From Eudoraea adriatica DSM 19308 (GTDB taxonomy: Bacteria > Bacteroidota > Bacteroidia > Flavobacteriales > Flavobacteriaceae), in the NCBI RefSeq assembly GCF_000382125.1, contig NZ_KB907553.1, positions 106,676 to 170,675 on the forward strand: a stretch of DNA of 64,000 nucleotides, given 5' to 3'. Each line of letters starts with the position of its first letter. Within the stretch, counting starts at the first letter, position 1. Below, piece by piece: positions 9,776 through 18,837 of this stretch. A model generated the notes under the pieces. That model searched no databases. It was not told the origin of the DNA and worked only from the letters and a program-made list of their open reading frames with translations. A program made the position numbers and the translations under genes.

Positions 9776-9896
9776 GTGTTTCTAATTATTTTTTAAGTCT
9801 TAAGTTGATTATTGAAAGCTTACACCAGTCAAATACGCCAAATAAATGACCTGAATATCCCTTATAGAAACCGGAAAAAATCCCTGGTTCTATAAT

Positions 9897-10883
9897 TTAG
9901 AAATCCGCGTCGAAACTGATTTTTTGTGCATCTACGTCTTTATCCTTATTGAGGACACCCGCCTTTTGGTATTCTGAAACACGTTTCTCAAAGAAATTGG
10001 TTTTTCCCTGAAGAGAAATCATATCCATAAAATCAAACGGATTTGTAGAGTTGTATACCTTATCACATTCCAGCTCAACCAATAACCTGTCCGTAACAAA
10101 TTCGAGGTATTGTGTCATGAGCTTGGCATTCATCCCTATAAGGCTCACGGGAAGTGACTCGGTAATAAATTCGCGTTCTATATTCAAGGCATCAACGAGT
10201 ATATCCGTAATTCGCTTTTTGGGAACCTTGTTAATCAAGTGTTTATTGTGAAGGTGAACTGCATAATCACAGTGCATTCCCTCATCTCTGGAAATTAGTT
10301 CGTTGGAGAACGTAAGCCCCGGCATCAATCCTCTTTTTTTCAACCAAAAAATAGAGCAGAAAGCCCCGGAAAAAAAGATACCTTCAACAGCGGCAAAAGC
10401 AATTAATCTCTCTGCAAAGCTTGGAGATTCTATCCATTTTAAAGCCCAGTCTGCCTTTTTCTTAATGGCCGGAAAATTTTCAATTGCTTTAAATAAAATC
10501 CCTTTTTCCTTTTCATCTTTGACATAGGTGTCGATCAATAGAGAATATGTTTCCGAGTGGATATTCTCCATCATAATCTGGAAACCATAAAAGAATTTAG
10601 CTTCGGAATATTGCACTTCATTCACAAAATTCTCTGCAAGGTTTTCATTTACTATTCCGTCTGAAGCAGCAAAAAATGCAAGTATATGCTTGATGAAATA
10701 TTTTTCATCATCACTGAGTTTATTGTTCCAGTCCGTTAAGTCCTCATGAAGGTCTATCTCTTCTGCAGTCCAAAAACAAGCTTCACATTTTTTATACCAT
10801 TCCCACAAATCATGGTGTTGTATAGGGAATATGACAAATCTATCTTCGTTTTCTTCTAAAATTGGCTCGAGGGCTGCAGACAT
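9897..10883 (-). CDS. nrdB: Ribonucleoside-diphosphate reductase, beta (small) subunit
   Basis: The frame is open from 10985, but the start is taken at the ATG at 10881-10883 ([16 protein letters not shown]), giving 328 residues, the usual length. It is a ferritin-like radical-generating subunit. Metal ligands are visible in [13 protein letters not shown] (Asp), ENIHSETY (Glu and His) and RDEGMHCDY (Glu, His). The Tyr in ENIHSETY sits where the stable tyrosyl radical forms in class Ia enzymes, so this is the tyrosyl-radical type and not the Phe-containing Ic type. This stretch closely resembles eukaryotic R2 sequences. Partner of NrdA immediately downstream. Confidence 0.95.
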   Translation of the reverse strand: MSAALEPILEENEDRFVIFPIQHHDLWEWYKKCEACFWTAEEIDLHEDLTDWNNKLSDDEKYFIKHILAFFAASDGIVNENLAENFVNEVQYSEAKFFYGFQIMMENIHSETYSLLIDTYVKDEKEKGILFKAIENFPAIKKKADWALKWIESPSFAERLIAFAAVEGIFFSGAFCSIFWLKKRGLMPGLTFSNELISRDEGMHCDYAVHLHNKHLINKVPKKRITDILVDALNIEREFITESLPVSLIGMNAKLMTQYLEFVTDRLLVELECDKVYNSTNPFDFMDMISLQGKTNFFEKRVSEYQKAGVLNKDKDVDAQKISFDADF

Positions 10884-11103
10884 TATATATATTTTTTTAA
10901 GTGTTAATGAAGGATGTGAATTCCTGATTGTTGGGGGTAACAAAGATTCAAAAATGTTATCAAATTGTAAAGAAGGTTTTATCAAATACTACTCAAAGTT
11001 TTTAACACAGCATGTTGAAATCTACGTTGGCCATTGATGTTTGCTGACTTTTCTGGAAAGTCAGTCTTTGATAAATAAATGAACTTTTTTGAGTTCGAAA
11101 AAT

Positions 11104-11141
11104 TAAACCATAAAGTATAATAAACCATACTTTTTGGTTTA
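11104..11141 (-). terminator. Strong hairpin, oriented as a minus-strand terminator
   Basis: AAACCATAAAGTAT (11105-11118) and ATACTTTTTGGTTT (11127-11140) pair with a single mismatch around the loop AATAAACC, and one more T-A pair closes the base. Read on the minus strand the hairpin is followed by AATTTTTC, so it could end a transcript coming from the 46-codon frame and shield the nrdB promoter region. Confidence 0.5.
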
Positions 11142-11873
11142 TTAGAAAATGAAAAATTAGTAATTCCATTCTAACTCTTCGGCAGTAAGCTAATTACATA
11201 AAATATGAGCTTAAAATTACAATTCTGAATAATTTGGAAATGCCTGTATCTATGAAGATTATACGGGCTCCTATTAAATTCTTCTATTCTTGAGATATTC
11301 GGGGCTTATTACACTGCATTCCTTAAAATTTTAATATGCCAAAGAAAATATAGTGTAAAAGGCGGTCTTATTTTTTACGCATATTCATAAAACTGACAAA
11401 CCGTACGACTCACTAGATGTTTATAATTTTAATTACTTTTTGGTTCTGCTGATCTAGGTAGTTCCCCCGAAACCTAAAAATCGAGCAAATTTCATGACCA
11501 ACATGATTGGTATGGTTATCCAATTAGCAACTGCACCTATGGGCCTGCATCAAAGCAATGGTATTTCCATATAGAAAATACCCCCCGGAGTCGTACATAA
11601 TGGTTTGACAGATTTATTTATACTTCTAACTGTACAACTGTATTAACCTTCAAAGAACTTAATTTCACCAAGTATTTCTTATTCCGTAAAATTAATTGAC
11701 GACAATATCCTTCTGGCATTTCTTCTCCTCTTACGTTTCATAATTTGAAATGTCAGAAGTTAAATCAGGTAAAAAATAACCCATAAAACAATCCTGAGGG
11801 CTTTGATTAAGAGACCCGGAAGGACGCATCTTATATAGTTCTACTCCGCACACATTTCTGTTATCAGCCTCTG

Positions 11874-12014
11874 CTATTTAGCCAAAAGATTATCCACGCC
11901 GTTTTCCGTAACCACTACTTCATCCAGCAATTCAAAATGTTCATTCTTATCCGTATGAACCGCTAACAAAAGCGCTAAAATTAAAAGGATAAAAAAAATA
12001 ACACATTTTTTCAT
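11874..12014 (-). CDS. Possible small membrane or secreted peptide (46 residues)
   Basis: ATG at 12012-12014 on the minus strand opens a 46-codon frame ending at TAG (11874-11876). The product has a basic start (MKKC), a hydrophobic helix (VIFFILLILALLLAV) and an acidic tail (FELLDEVVVTENGVDNLLAK), so it resembles a short membrane-anchored or exported peptide. It is divergent from the LytTR regulator/histidine kinase pair and about 730 bases upstream of a minus-strand terminator. No family is recognised and no function is proposed. Confidence 0.4.
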   Translation of the reverse strand: MKKCVIFFILLILALLLAVHTDKNEHFELLDEVVVTENGVDNLLAK

Positions 12015-12346
12015 TTTTATACTGAAATTAACAAGCGTTCAATGATGTTATTGTCAAATATTTCCAGCGCCAAAATATGCACATAAAAGTAATATTAACA
12101 CCCTATATGTATAATTGGTATAGGATTATGTATGCATTGCCACAGACCAACTTATCTAAGTTTAGTTTTATTGGTCTTTTAACAGCTAATTGTTATATCC
12201 ATAACAATTTGTTTGTTTCAAAAATCAATACAGTGTATATCCGCTTAAATTTTCCTTTAAACCCCGACTTTAAGTGTTTTAGGGCAGGTCGTACATCTAT
12301 TTAATCTAACTATACATAATTAAAAAAGTATTGACAGTAGTACCCC

Positions 12347-12354
12347 TAATTTTG
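12347..12354 (+). promoter_or_regulatory. Putative -7 promoter box for the LytTR/kinase operon
   Basis: TAATTTTG matches TAnnTTTG and lies 26 bases before the ATG at 12380. A TTGAC at 12331 is closer than the usual -33 spacing, so the match is partial. Confidence 0.45.
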
Positions 12355-12379
12355 TAACTTTCAAGAATATTATATTGTG

Positions 12380-13114
12380 ATGTTACAAGCTGTTATTGTA
12401 GATGATGAAAAAAAGGCAATTCAAAGCCTTGCATGGGAATTGACCAACTTCAGTGATGAAATAAATGTAGTTGCTTCTTTTACCGATCCCTTTGAAGCGC
12501 TGCGGTTTCTGAATAATAATTCTCCGGACTGCTTGTTTTTGGATATTGAAATGCCCACCATGGATGGGTTTCAATTCATTAAAAAATTAGGCAATAAGGA
12601 ATTTCCCGTTGTGATAACCACCGCTTACAATCAATATGCGATAAAAGCGCTTAAAAATGAGGCTGTTGATTATCTGTTAAAACCAATAGATACAGACGAC
12701 CTAAAGGATACAATTGTAAAGATTAAAAAGTTCAACGCCAGAACTTACACCTCGGATAGAATGGAAAAAATTCTTTTGAATTTTAATGCTAATGAAAAGC
12801 ATAAAAAAATTACTTTCAATACCGACGGGAAACTGATTTTCCTGGAGAGCGAGGAAATCCTATATGCGGAATCCGACGGCAATTACAGCACAATTTACCT
12901 TTCGGATGGTCAAAAGATCGTACTTACCAAAAAATTGAAAGAGGTTAATAAGTTGCTGCCGGGTGATTCCTTTTTCAGGATACACAACTCGTACATAATT
13001 AATCTTACAAAAATTAAGGAGTTCCTAAAAACAGACGGGTATGTTGTGCTTCAATCCAATCATAAAATACCCGTGTCCCGGCAAAAAAAGAGTGATTTTT
13101 TGGATCTGTTCTAA
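12380..13114 (+). CDS. LytTR-family response regulator
   Basis: A 244-residue two-component regulator. The receiver domain (residues ~1-120) has the acidic pair DD at 8-9, the phosphate acceptor D55 in CLFLDIEMPTMDG and the Lys of YLLKPID. The C-terminal ~100 residues form a LytTR DNA-binding domain (ILYAESDGNYSTIYL, FFRIHNSYIINL). A GTG at 12377 directly precedes the ATG and could also be used. The histidine kinase starts 18 bases downstream, so the pair forms an operon and very likely a cognate system. Targets are unknown; the divergent peptide gene is a candidate. Confidence 0.92.
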   Translation: MLQAVIVDDEKKAIQSLAWELTNFSDEINVVASFTDPFEALRFLNNNSPDCLFLDIEMPTMDGFQFIKKLGNKEFPVVITTAYNQYAIKALKNEAVDYLLKPIDTDDLKDTIVKIKKFNARTYTSDRMEKILLNFNANEKHKKITFNTDGKLIFLESEEILYAESDGNYSTIYLSDGQKIVLTKKLKEVNKLLPGDSFFRIHNSYIINLTKIKEFLKTDGYVVLQSNHKIPVSRQKKSDFLDLF

Positions 13115-13132
13115 TCAATTGTAGAATTCCCT

Positions 13133-15100
13133 ATGTCAATTCGTTGTAAAATCCCCTGTAGCACGTCATTTTTTTTTAAAACTTCCCTGGTTTTTTGTTT
13201 TAGCATCACCCTTTTTCTAAATGAAACAAATGCACAATTAAACGGTAAAAATTTCAGGGAAACAACCGAAAACCTTATTTCAAAGGCCCCTCAGTCTTAT
13301 TATGATCTGGATATTGCACTTAAGCCAATTCAGCGTGATACAAGTTTGATGCGTTATTTTGCAAATGCCTCAGCCATTGCAAACTATTATGTGGGTGAAT
13401 CCTATGCATTGAACATGTTAGGCATTGCCTACAGAGATTATGCGCAATACGGCAAAGCAATTAAACTGCACCAACTGGCTTTAGATACAGCAGTGAAAAA
13501 CAACAATACCGAATTTCAAATTTACAGTTTAGCAATGTTAAGCACTGTCTACAGGCAAACAGTGGCTATTCCATCCGCCCTCGACTGTGCACAAACAGCA
13601 ATAAATCTGGCAGAGACCGTTGAACAGCCCAGTAAAGACATAAAAAGAAGCTTAAATTATTCTCTGAACAGTATTGGCCATATCTATAGAACTTTAGGTG
13701 AATTTGATCTTGCCATAGCTAATTTCCGGAAATCAATAGTGCTGGAGACCGAACTGGGAAATAACAGGGGCATTGCCACAAATTATAAGGATATAGGGGA
13801 ATGTCTTGAGGCAGTGGGCGAGCTGGAAGAAGCGCTTGAAAATTATGAAAAATCCTTAGCTCTTAATGAAAAGGTCGGATCCAGTAGGATTCATGTCGAA
13901 GCAAGTCTGGGGTTAGCTCATACATACGTTCATCAGGGAAAAACCGAAGAAGCCCTGGATATTTTCAAATCTATTCTTGAAATATCAGAAGATTTGGGCG
14001 ACATGAAAATCATTTCTGAGATACATCTCAATATAGGCTGGGCACAGATCCAAAATAATAATATTAAAGAAGCCAATTCCCACTTGAATAAAGGCCTGGA
14101 AATAGCCAAAAAATATAATCTGATAACTGAGATGGAAGAGGCATACTCCTTTTTAGCGGATTTATGGGCAACCCAGGATGATTTCAAAAAGTCTAAAGAA
14201 TTCTTTATGAAGGCCTCACAGGTGGAGGATAGTATTTCAAATGATCGCAATAAGCGCTATGTAGCTGATTTAATTACGCGTTCTGAGACAGATAAAAAGA
14301 ATAATCAGATTCAAGTGCTTGCAAAAGAGAATGAAATAATCAATCTAAAGCTGCGCAGAAATCAAAATACCTTATTGGTTAGCGCACTATTAATATGCCT
14401 GTTTACATTATTACTTTATATTTTATACAGGCAAACCCAGCTAAAAAGCGATAAGAAATTGCTGACCCTTGAGCAGAGTATGCTGCGCAGCCAGATGAAT
14501 CCACATTTTTTATTCAATTCACTAAATTCTATAAAACACTATATCATAAACAATGAACAAAAGAATGCTGTTCAATACCTTAATAAGTTTTCGAAGTTAG
14601 TGCGTAAAATACTGGAATCTTCCTCAGTCAGGGAGATTCCTTTATCTGAAGAACTGGAAACTGTTGCGTTGTATATGAACATTGAAAATATTCGATTTTC
14701 CAATGAAATAAATTTCAAAATAATCGTAGATGAGGATATCGATCCCTATATAATCAGAATTCCATCTCTTATTCTTCAGCCTTTTTTGGAAAATGCACTA
14801 TGGCATGGCCTCTCTTCAAAAGAAGGTGAAAAATCTATAGTCTTGCAAATAAGTAAAGAAAAAAAGGGGTTCATAAATATAGCTATAACGGATAACGGAG
14901 TGGGTAGAGAAATAGCTGAAAAACTCAAAGAAAGCAAGGTTTTAAAAAGAAAATCAGTTGGGATTAGTATTACAAAGGAGCGTTTGGCTAATTTTTCAAA
15001 GGATTATCAAAATAACTTTGAATTAGAAATTCATGACCTTTTTGATTCGCGGGGTGAAGCTTCCGGAACCCGGGTAATTTTAAATATTCCTACTATTTAG
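13133..15100 (+). CDS. TPR-containing sensor histidine kinase of the LytS/YehU type
   Basis: A 655-residue membrane kinase. An N-terminal signal/hydrophobic segment is followed by tetratricopeptide-like helical repeats (~residues 90-380), a short coiled region, one membrane segment (~415-435, VSALLICLFTLLLYILY), and a His_kinase domain with phospho-acceptor H458 in SQMNPHFLFNSLNSIKHYI. The HATPase part shows ENALWHGL (N box) and DNGVG. The TPR part should face the periplasm. The kinase is paired with the LytTR regulator 18 bases upstream. The stimulus is unknown. Its last 8 bases overlap the convergent DUF3109 gene. Confidence 0.9.
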   Translation: MSIRCKIPCSTSFFFKTSLVFCFSITLFLNETNAQLNGKNFRETTENLISKAPQSYYDLDIALKPIQRDTSLMRYFANASAIANYYVGESYALNMLGIAYRDYAQYGKAIKLHQLALDTAVKNNNTEFQIYSLAMLSTVYRQTVAIPSALDCAQTAINLAETVEQPSKDIKRSLNYSLNSIGHIYRTLGEFDLAIANFRKSIVLETELGNNRGIATNYKDIGECLEAVGELEEALENYEKSLALNEKVGSSRIHVEASLGLAHTYVHQGKTEEALDIFKSILEISEDLGDMKIISEIHLNIGWAQIQNNNIKEANSHLNKGLEIAKKYNLITEMEEAYSFLADLWATQDDFKKSKEFFMKASQVEDSISNDRNKRYVADLITRSETDKKNNQIQVLAKENEIINLKLRRNQNTLLVSALLICLFTLLLYILYRQTQLKSDKKLLTLEQSMLRSQMNPHFLFNSLNSIKHYIINNEQKNAVQYLNKFSKLVRKILESSSVREIPLSEELETVALYMNIENIRFSNEINFKIIVDEDIDPYIIRIPSLILQPFLENALWHGLSSKEGEKSIVLQISKEKKGFINIAITDNGVGREIAEKLKESKVLKRKSVGISITKERLANFSKDYQNNFELEIHDLFDSRGEASGTRVILNIPTI

Positions 15101-15662
15101 AAGTATCCAAAGCAATATTTTCCAATTTTTGATACCATTCCTTTCCAAACTTTCTAATCAGTGCTTCCTTTACAAACCTGTAAATCGGAATTTTTAATTC
15201 TTCTCCCAGAGAACATGCAGGGTCACAGATTTGCCATTTATGATAATTCACCGCAGTGAGTTCTTCATATTCTGTTATTCTTACAGGATACAAATGACAG
15301 GAAACCGGTTTTCTCCATTTTGTAGCACCATTATTATACGCTTCTTCTATTCCGCATTTTGCGATCCCCTTTTCTGAATAAACGACATATGCACATTCTT
15401 CTTTATTAATCAATGGTGTTTCCCATTCCCCATCGGCACCCTTTATAAATGCACCTTGCTCTTCAATAGCCGAAACCCCCTCAGCCCTGAGGAAAGGCTT
15501 AACATCCGCATAAATGTCTACCAGAATTTCGGTCTCCTTATCCTCCAATGGAGCTCCTGCCTCCCCATCTATGCAGCATGCGCCCTTGCATGCAGATAAA
15601 TTACATACAAATTCCTTTTCCAAAATATCATCAGAGACAATGGCTTTCCCAATTTGAAACAT
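15093..15662 (-). CDS. Cysteine-rich DUF3109 family protein
   Basis: A 189-residue cytosolic protein with the Cys pattern of DUF3109/YkgJ-like putative metal or Fe-S cluster proteins: CNLSACKGACC near residue 19-29, a further Cys in EECAYVVY and AKCGIEEAY, VSCHLYPVRI, and ICDPACSLGEE. Such proteins are common and uncharacterised in Flavobacteriaceae. The gene is convergent with the histidine kinase and overlaps its 3' end by 8 bases, so transcripts of the two are antisense at the end. Function is not known. Confidence 0.8.
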   Translation of the reverse strand: MFQIGKAIVSDDILEKEFVCNLSACKGACCIDGEAGAPLEDKETEILVDIYADVKPFLRAEGVSAIEEQGAFIKGADGEWETPLINKEECAYVVYSEKGIAKCGIEEAYNNGATKWRKPVSCHLYPVRITEYEELTAVNYHKWQICDPACSLGEELKIPIYRFVKEALIRKFGKEWYQKLENIALDTSK

Positions 15663-15752
15663 CTTACAGATTTAAGGTGGTAAAGATAATTATTGAATTT
15701 TACATTTATAAAATATTTGTCTTTGTATGATCCAACTAACTTTGGTAAAACG

Positions 15753-15777
15753 TAAATTTGCGAGTTTATTAAATTTG
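15753..15777 (+). promoter_or_regulatory. Two tandem -7-like boxes before marC
   Basis: TAAATTTG occurs at 15753-15760 and again at 15770-15777, both matching TAnnTTTG; the MarC ATG is at 15786. A TTTG at 15741 is near the -33 distance of the second box. If the second box is used, the leader would be only a few bases long. Confidence 0.45.
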
Positions 15778-15785
15778 CACGTCTA

Positions 15786-16358
15786 ATGAATTTTAACTTA
15801 AGAGAAATAGCTTCTGCAAGCATGATCCTTTTTGCAGTTATAGACATTATAGGAAGCATTCCTATAATTATTAGCCTTAGAAATAAAGTAGGCCACATAC
15901 AATCTGGGAAAGCTACTTTAGTGGCAGCAGCCATAATGGTCGCTTTTCTTTTTATTGGCGAAGAAATTTTAAAACTTATAGGGATAGATGTAAATTCATT
16001 CGCAGTGGCAGGTGCCTTTGTTTTGTTCTTTTTAGCAATTGAGATGATCCTGGGGATTGCGCTTTACAAAGATGATGAACCGGAAAGTGCATCTATTGTC
16101 CCGATTGCATTCCCTCTGATTGCCGGCGCGGGCACTATGACTGCCCTCCTTTCTTTAAGGGCAGAATTTCATGTGGAGAATATCATTGTGGCTATTATAA
16201 TTAATATTATTTTTGTCTATATAGTTCTAAAATCGTCTAAAGCAATCGAAAGGGTGCTTGGAAGGAACGGTATTAACATAATCCGGAAAGTCTTTGGAGT
16301 TATCTTGCTGGCAATAGCGGTTAAGTTATTTACTTCAAATATCAATCAGCTTTTTTAG
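15786..16358 (+). CDS. MarC family integral membrane protein
   Basis: A 190-residue protein with about six membrane segments, matching MarC/UPF0056 in length and in segments such as ASASMILFAVIDIIGSIPI at the start and VPIAFPLIAGAGTMTAL in the middle, the family's signature turn. The family was once linked to antibiotic resistance but its function is unsettled. A small two-helix membrane protein gene follows 49 bases downstream on the same strand and may be cotranscribed. Confidence 0.88.
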   Translation: MNFNLREIASASMILFAVIDIIGSIPIIISLRNKVGHIQSGKATLVAAAIMVAFLFIGEEILKLIGIDVNSFAVAGAFVLFFLAIEMILGIALYKDDEPESASIVPIAFPLIAGAGTMTALLSLRAEFHVENIIVAIIINIIFVYIVLKSSKAIERVLGRNGINIIRKVFGVILLAIAVKLFTSNINQLF

Positions 16359-16407
16359 AATTTGTGGTTCCGAAGCCAGAGCGTAAAAAAATCCAGAAAC
16401 AACAAAA

Positions 16408-16611
16408 ATGAACAAAAAATTCTCCATAGTTCTTATAATCCTAGGACTAGTGTTAATTACCTACAATAGTACACTTATTGATTTTGACGAGCCCTTTAAA
16501 GGAAATAGTATCGTTGCTTTAATTGGGATTGTGGCTTCTTTATGCGCTATATTATTGCTGTTAATATATATGACTTCCAAAAAAATTCAGAGAAAAATAG
16601 AGGATAATTAG
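16408..16611 (+). CDS. Small two-helix membrane protein of unknown function
   Basis: A 67-residue protein with two hydrophobic segments (KKFSIVLIILGLVLITYNST and IVALIGIVASLCAILLLLIY) separated by a short acidic loop, and a charged C-terminal tail. The frame has a good ATG context downstream of marC and its stop overlaps the stop of the convergent ctpA gene by four bases. I do not recognise a family. Confidence 0.6.
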   Translation: MNKKFSIVLIILGLVLITYNSTLIDFDEPFKGNSIVALIGIVASLCAILLLLIYMTSKKIQRKIEDN

Positions 16612-18224
16612 TTGCTGAATTCGATTTTTTCTTTTGACTGAATTGTAGGCTTATCCAATTCCAGTACTTTTTGTAGCATCTTGTCTGAACTTCCTTTGAT
16701 CCTGGCATTCAGGTTGGATGTAAATAGCTGCTCTGCCAAAGCCCCTTTTAAATAGAGTTTTATTTTATCCTCAAAATCATAGAAATTGATTTTAATATTT
16801 CGATCTATTGCATAGTCCACAAACCTTTCAAAAACAATATCATCTACACGAAAATCCCGTACAAATTCCGCTTCGGTATAATTGGAATATCTGGTTCTGT
16901 CTTCTTCTAAATGTTCAAATATAAACCTGGACATAAACCCAAGGCTTTCCAGGCTTTCAACCGCTTCTTCTTCATTTGAGCCAATTGGCACAAAAATATC
17001 GGGAATAATACCTCCGCCTCCGTAAACCACTTTACCATTGGGCGTTGTAAATTTTAAGGAATCTGCTACTTTAATGCTATCTACAGAAATAAGCTCGCCG
17101 TTGTGGTAGCGATCTGTAAATTTTTGATAATAATCTTTACTTCCGTTTTTGTACGTCTTTTGAATAGAACGCCCGGTAGGCGTGTAATACCTGGACACTG
17201 TCAGCCGCACGGCAGAGCCGTCTCCCAATTCCATTTCACGCTGAACCAGTCCTTTCCCGAAGGATCTGCGACCAATTATTGTCCCTATATCATTGTCTTG
17301 CAGGGCGCCGGCAATGATTTCACTTGCAGAGGCAGATCGTTCGTTTATTAATACATAGACCGGTTTATTTTCAAAACTGCCTTTTTTGGTTGCAAAAGTT
17401 TTTTCTATTTCCCCTTTCTTATTTTTTGTGTAAAGGATTAACTTACCATCCTGCAAAAATTCGTCGGCCAATTGTTCGGCAATTCCAAGATAGCCCCCGG
17501 GGTTATCCCTAAGGTCCAAGGCCAGCTTTTTTGCACCCTGCCGCTGCAGTATGCGCAGGGCCATATTAAATTCTTTATAAGTTGATTCGGCAAATCTGTT
17601 TATCTTAATATATCCCATTTCCGGCGTAAGCATATAATAGGCCTGCACGCTTTTTATAGGTATCCTGTCTCTTTTAAGATTTACTCTGAACATTTTGTTC
17701 TCGGATTTTCGATAAACCTTAAGTTCAACAGAAGAACCGTTTTGCCCTTTTAACCTTTCTACAATAACCTCACTCGCCAATCTTTTACCATAAAGAGTGT
17801 CGTTGCCTGCCATGAGTATTCTGTCTCCCGGCTTAATCCCTTTAAGGAAACTGGGGCCCTTTTCCACGGTACGAATTACCGTTATCGTATCCTTATACAT
17901 ATAAAAATTAATCCCTATCCCTACAAAATCTCCCTTCATATTTTCAGCCACACGCCTCATTTCACTTTTGGGAATATAAACTGAATGAGGATCCAGTTTG
18001 TCCAGAATATTATTTACAGTGATATCTACTATACTATCTGTATTAATCTCATCAACATATTCATAATCAATATAATCGATTAGCCTGTTGAGTTTATCCT
18101 TTTTGGAATTAGTAGTAAATAATTTCTCAGGTGTGTCGTTAAAATGAAGTTTTCCGCCCACAAAAATTCCAAGCGATAAAGCTAGTGCGATAATTGTTGG
18201 CCATATATAATAATTTTTCTTCAT
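16608..18224 (-). CDS. ctpA: Carboxy-terminal processing protease (S41 family)
   Basis: A 538-residue periplasmic or membrane-anchored serine protease. An N-terminal membrane segment (IWPTIIALALSLGIFVGG) is followed by a PDZ domain (~residues 85-170, VGIGINFYM, GPSFLKGIKPGDRIL) and the S41 catalytic domain with DLRDNPGGYL, the Ser-bearing ERSASASEI and the Lys-bearing GRRSFGKGLVQ. A helical C-terminal extension of about 150 residues follows. Family members trim C termini of exported proteins. The dCMP deaminase gene ends 15 bases upstream on the same strand, indicating an operon. Confidence 0.93.
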   Translation of the reverse strand: MKKNYYIWPTIIALALSLGIFVGGKLHFNDTPEKLFTTNSKKDKLNRLIDYIDYEYVDEINTDSIVDITVNNILDKLDPHSVYIPKSEMRRVAENMKGDFVGIGINFYMYKDTITVIRTVEKGPSFLKGIKPGDRILMAGNDTLYGKRLASEVIVERLKGQNGSSVELKVYRKSENKMFRVNLKRDRIPIKSVQAYYMLTPEMGYIKINRFAESTYKEFNMALRILQRQGAKKLALDLRDNPGGYLGIAEQLADEFLQDGKLILYTKNKKGEIEKTFATKKGSFENKPVYVLINERSASASEIIAGALQDNDIGTIIGRRSFGKGLVQREMELGDGSAVRLTVSRYYTPTGRSIQKTYKNGSKDYYQKFTDRYHNGELISVDSIKVADSLKFTTPNGKVVYGGGGIIPDIFVPIGSNEEEAVESLESLGFMSRFIFEHLEEDRTRYSNYTEAEFVRDFRVDDIVFERFVDYAIDRNIKINFYDFEDKIKLYLKGALAEQLFTSNLNARIKGSSDKMLQKVLELDKPTIQSKEKIEFSN

Positions 18225-18239
18225 TAGTCTAATTATAAT

Positions 18240-18680
18240 TTAAACAACGTCTTCTATTGCAGGGAGGTGCTGCAATTCCACTCCTGCCCTTTTCAGAAAG
18301 TCCAATCCTGAATTATCCTTATACGCAATTTGATATACAACGCGTTTAATGCCGGATTGGTGTATTAGTTTGCTGCATTCCCTGCAGGGCGATAAGGTAA
18401 TATACAAGGTAGCCCCTTCGCAAGACTGAGTTGAGGCAGCTACTTTGGAGAGGGCATTGGCTTCTGCGTGTAAAACATACCACTTGGTATAACCTTCTTC
18501 GTCTTCACAAAAATTCTCAAACCCGGTAGGCGTCCCGTTATACCCATCAGAGATAATCATCCTATCCTTAACCACAATAGCTCCGACCTGCTTTCGCTTG
18601 CAATAGGATAATTTACCCCATTCCAGAGCCATTCTCAAATAAGCCTTATCGTATTTTTCCTGTTTACTTTGTTTCACCAA
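18240..18680 (-). CDS. Deoxycytidylate (dCMP) deaminase family protein
   Basis: A 146-residue zinc deaminase. The catalytic motif HAEANAL supplies the zinc His and the proton-shuttling Glu, and SPCRECSKL supplies the two zinc Cys. Length and the additional Cys residues near the N-terminal third (YCKRKQVGA, FENFCED) resemble the dCMP/ComEB group, which converts dCMP to dUMP for thymidylate synthesis. It is directly upstream of ctpA on the same strand. Another cytidine-type substrate cannot be excluded. Confidence 0.88.
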   Translation of the reverse strand: MVKQSKQEKYDKAYLRMALEWGKLSYCKRKQVGAIVVKDRMIISDGYNGTPTGFENFCEDEEGYTKWYVLHAEANALSKVAASTQSCEGATLYITLSPCRECSKLIHQSGIKRVVYQIAYKDNSGLDFLKRAGVELQHLPAIEDVV

Positions 18681-18797
18681 ACAGAATTTTTTATGCGCTA
18701 ATTAATTCAGGTAAAGCACTAAGATACCCGCTTTGGGAAAGTCCTACAACCTTATACGGTTAATTTTTATTTAAAACCGTTGTCTGACACAAAACAT

Positions 18798-18815
18798 TTT
18801 AGTCTTCAGACTAAA
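18798..18815 (-). terminator. Hairpin downstream of the HupE-like gene
   Basis: TTTAGTCT and AGACTAAA form a perfect inverted repeat around TC; read on the minus strand it is followed by ATGTTTTG. It lies 23 bases after the end of the HupE-like gene and upstream of the deaminase gene, so it could be a weak terminator separating them. A second weaker repeat ACGGTT/AACCGT lies at 18756-18780. Confidence 0.4.
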
Positions 18816-18837
18816 GCCCGCGTACAGAATATCTCTC

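Larger units (their letters stand above)
10884..12379. other. Long intergenic region (about 1.5 kb) upstream of nrdB
   Basis: This is the longest stretch without a recognised gene. It holds a strong minus-strand hairpin (11104-11141), a possible 46-codon gene on the minus strand (11874-12014) and a -7-like box (12347-12354) before the LytTR regulator. Between about 11150 and 11870 only short broken frames were seen on both strands, so this part could be a decayed gene, a long untranslated region or an RNA gene. No family could be recognised. Confidence 0.6.

Noticed and set aside
10884..10985. Longer N terminus of NrdB
   Set aside because: The 34 extra residues do not resemble NrdB, and the ATG at 10883 gives the normal length.
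11490..11600. Possible remnant of a membrane protein on the minus strand (GAVANWITIPIMLVMKF-like reading)
   Set aside because: It is only ~30 codons between stops, with no recognised family or matching neighbouring pieces.
12077..12304. 75-codon frame upstream of the LytTR regulator
   Set aside because: Its sequence lacks typical protein features and runs into the promoter of the next gene; it looks like a chance frame in AT-rich DNA.
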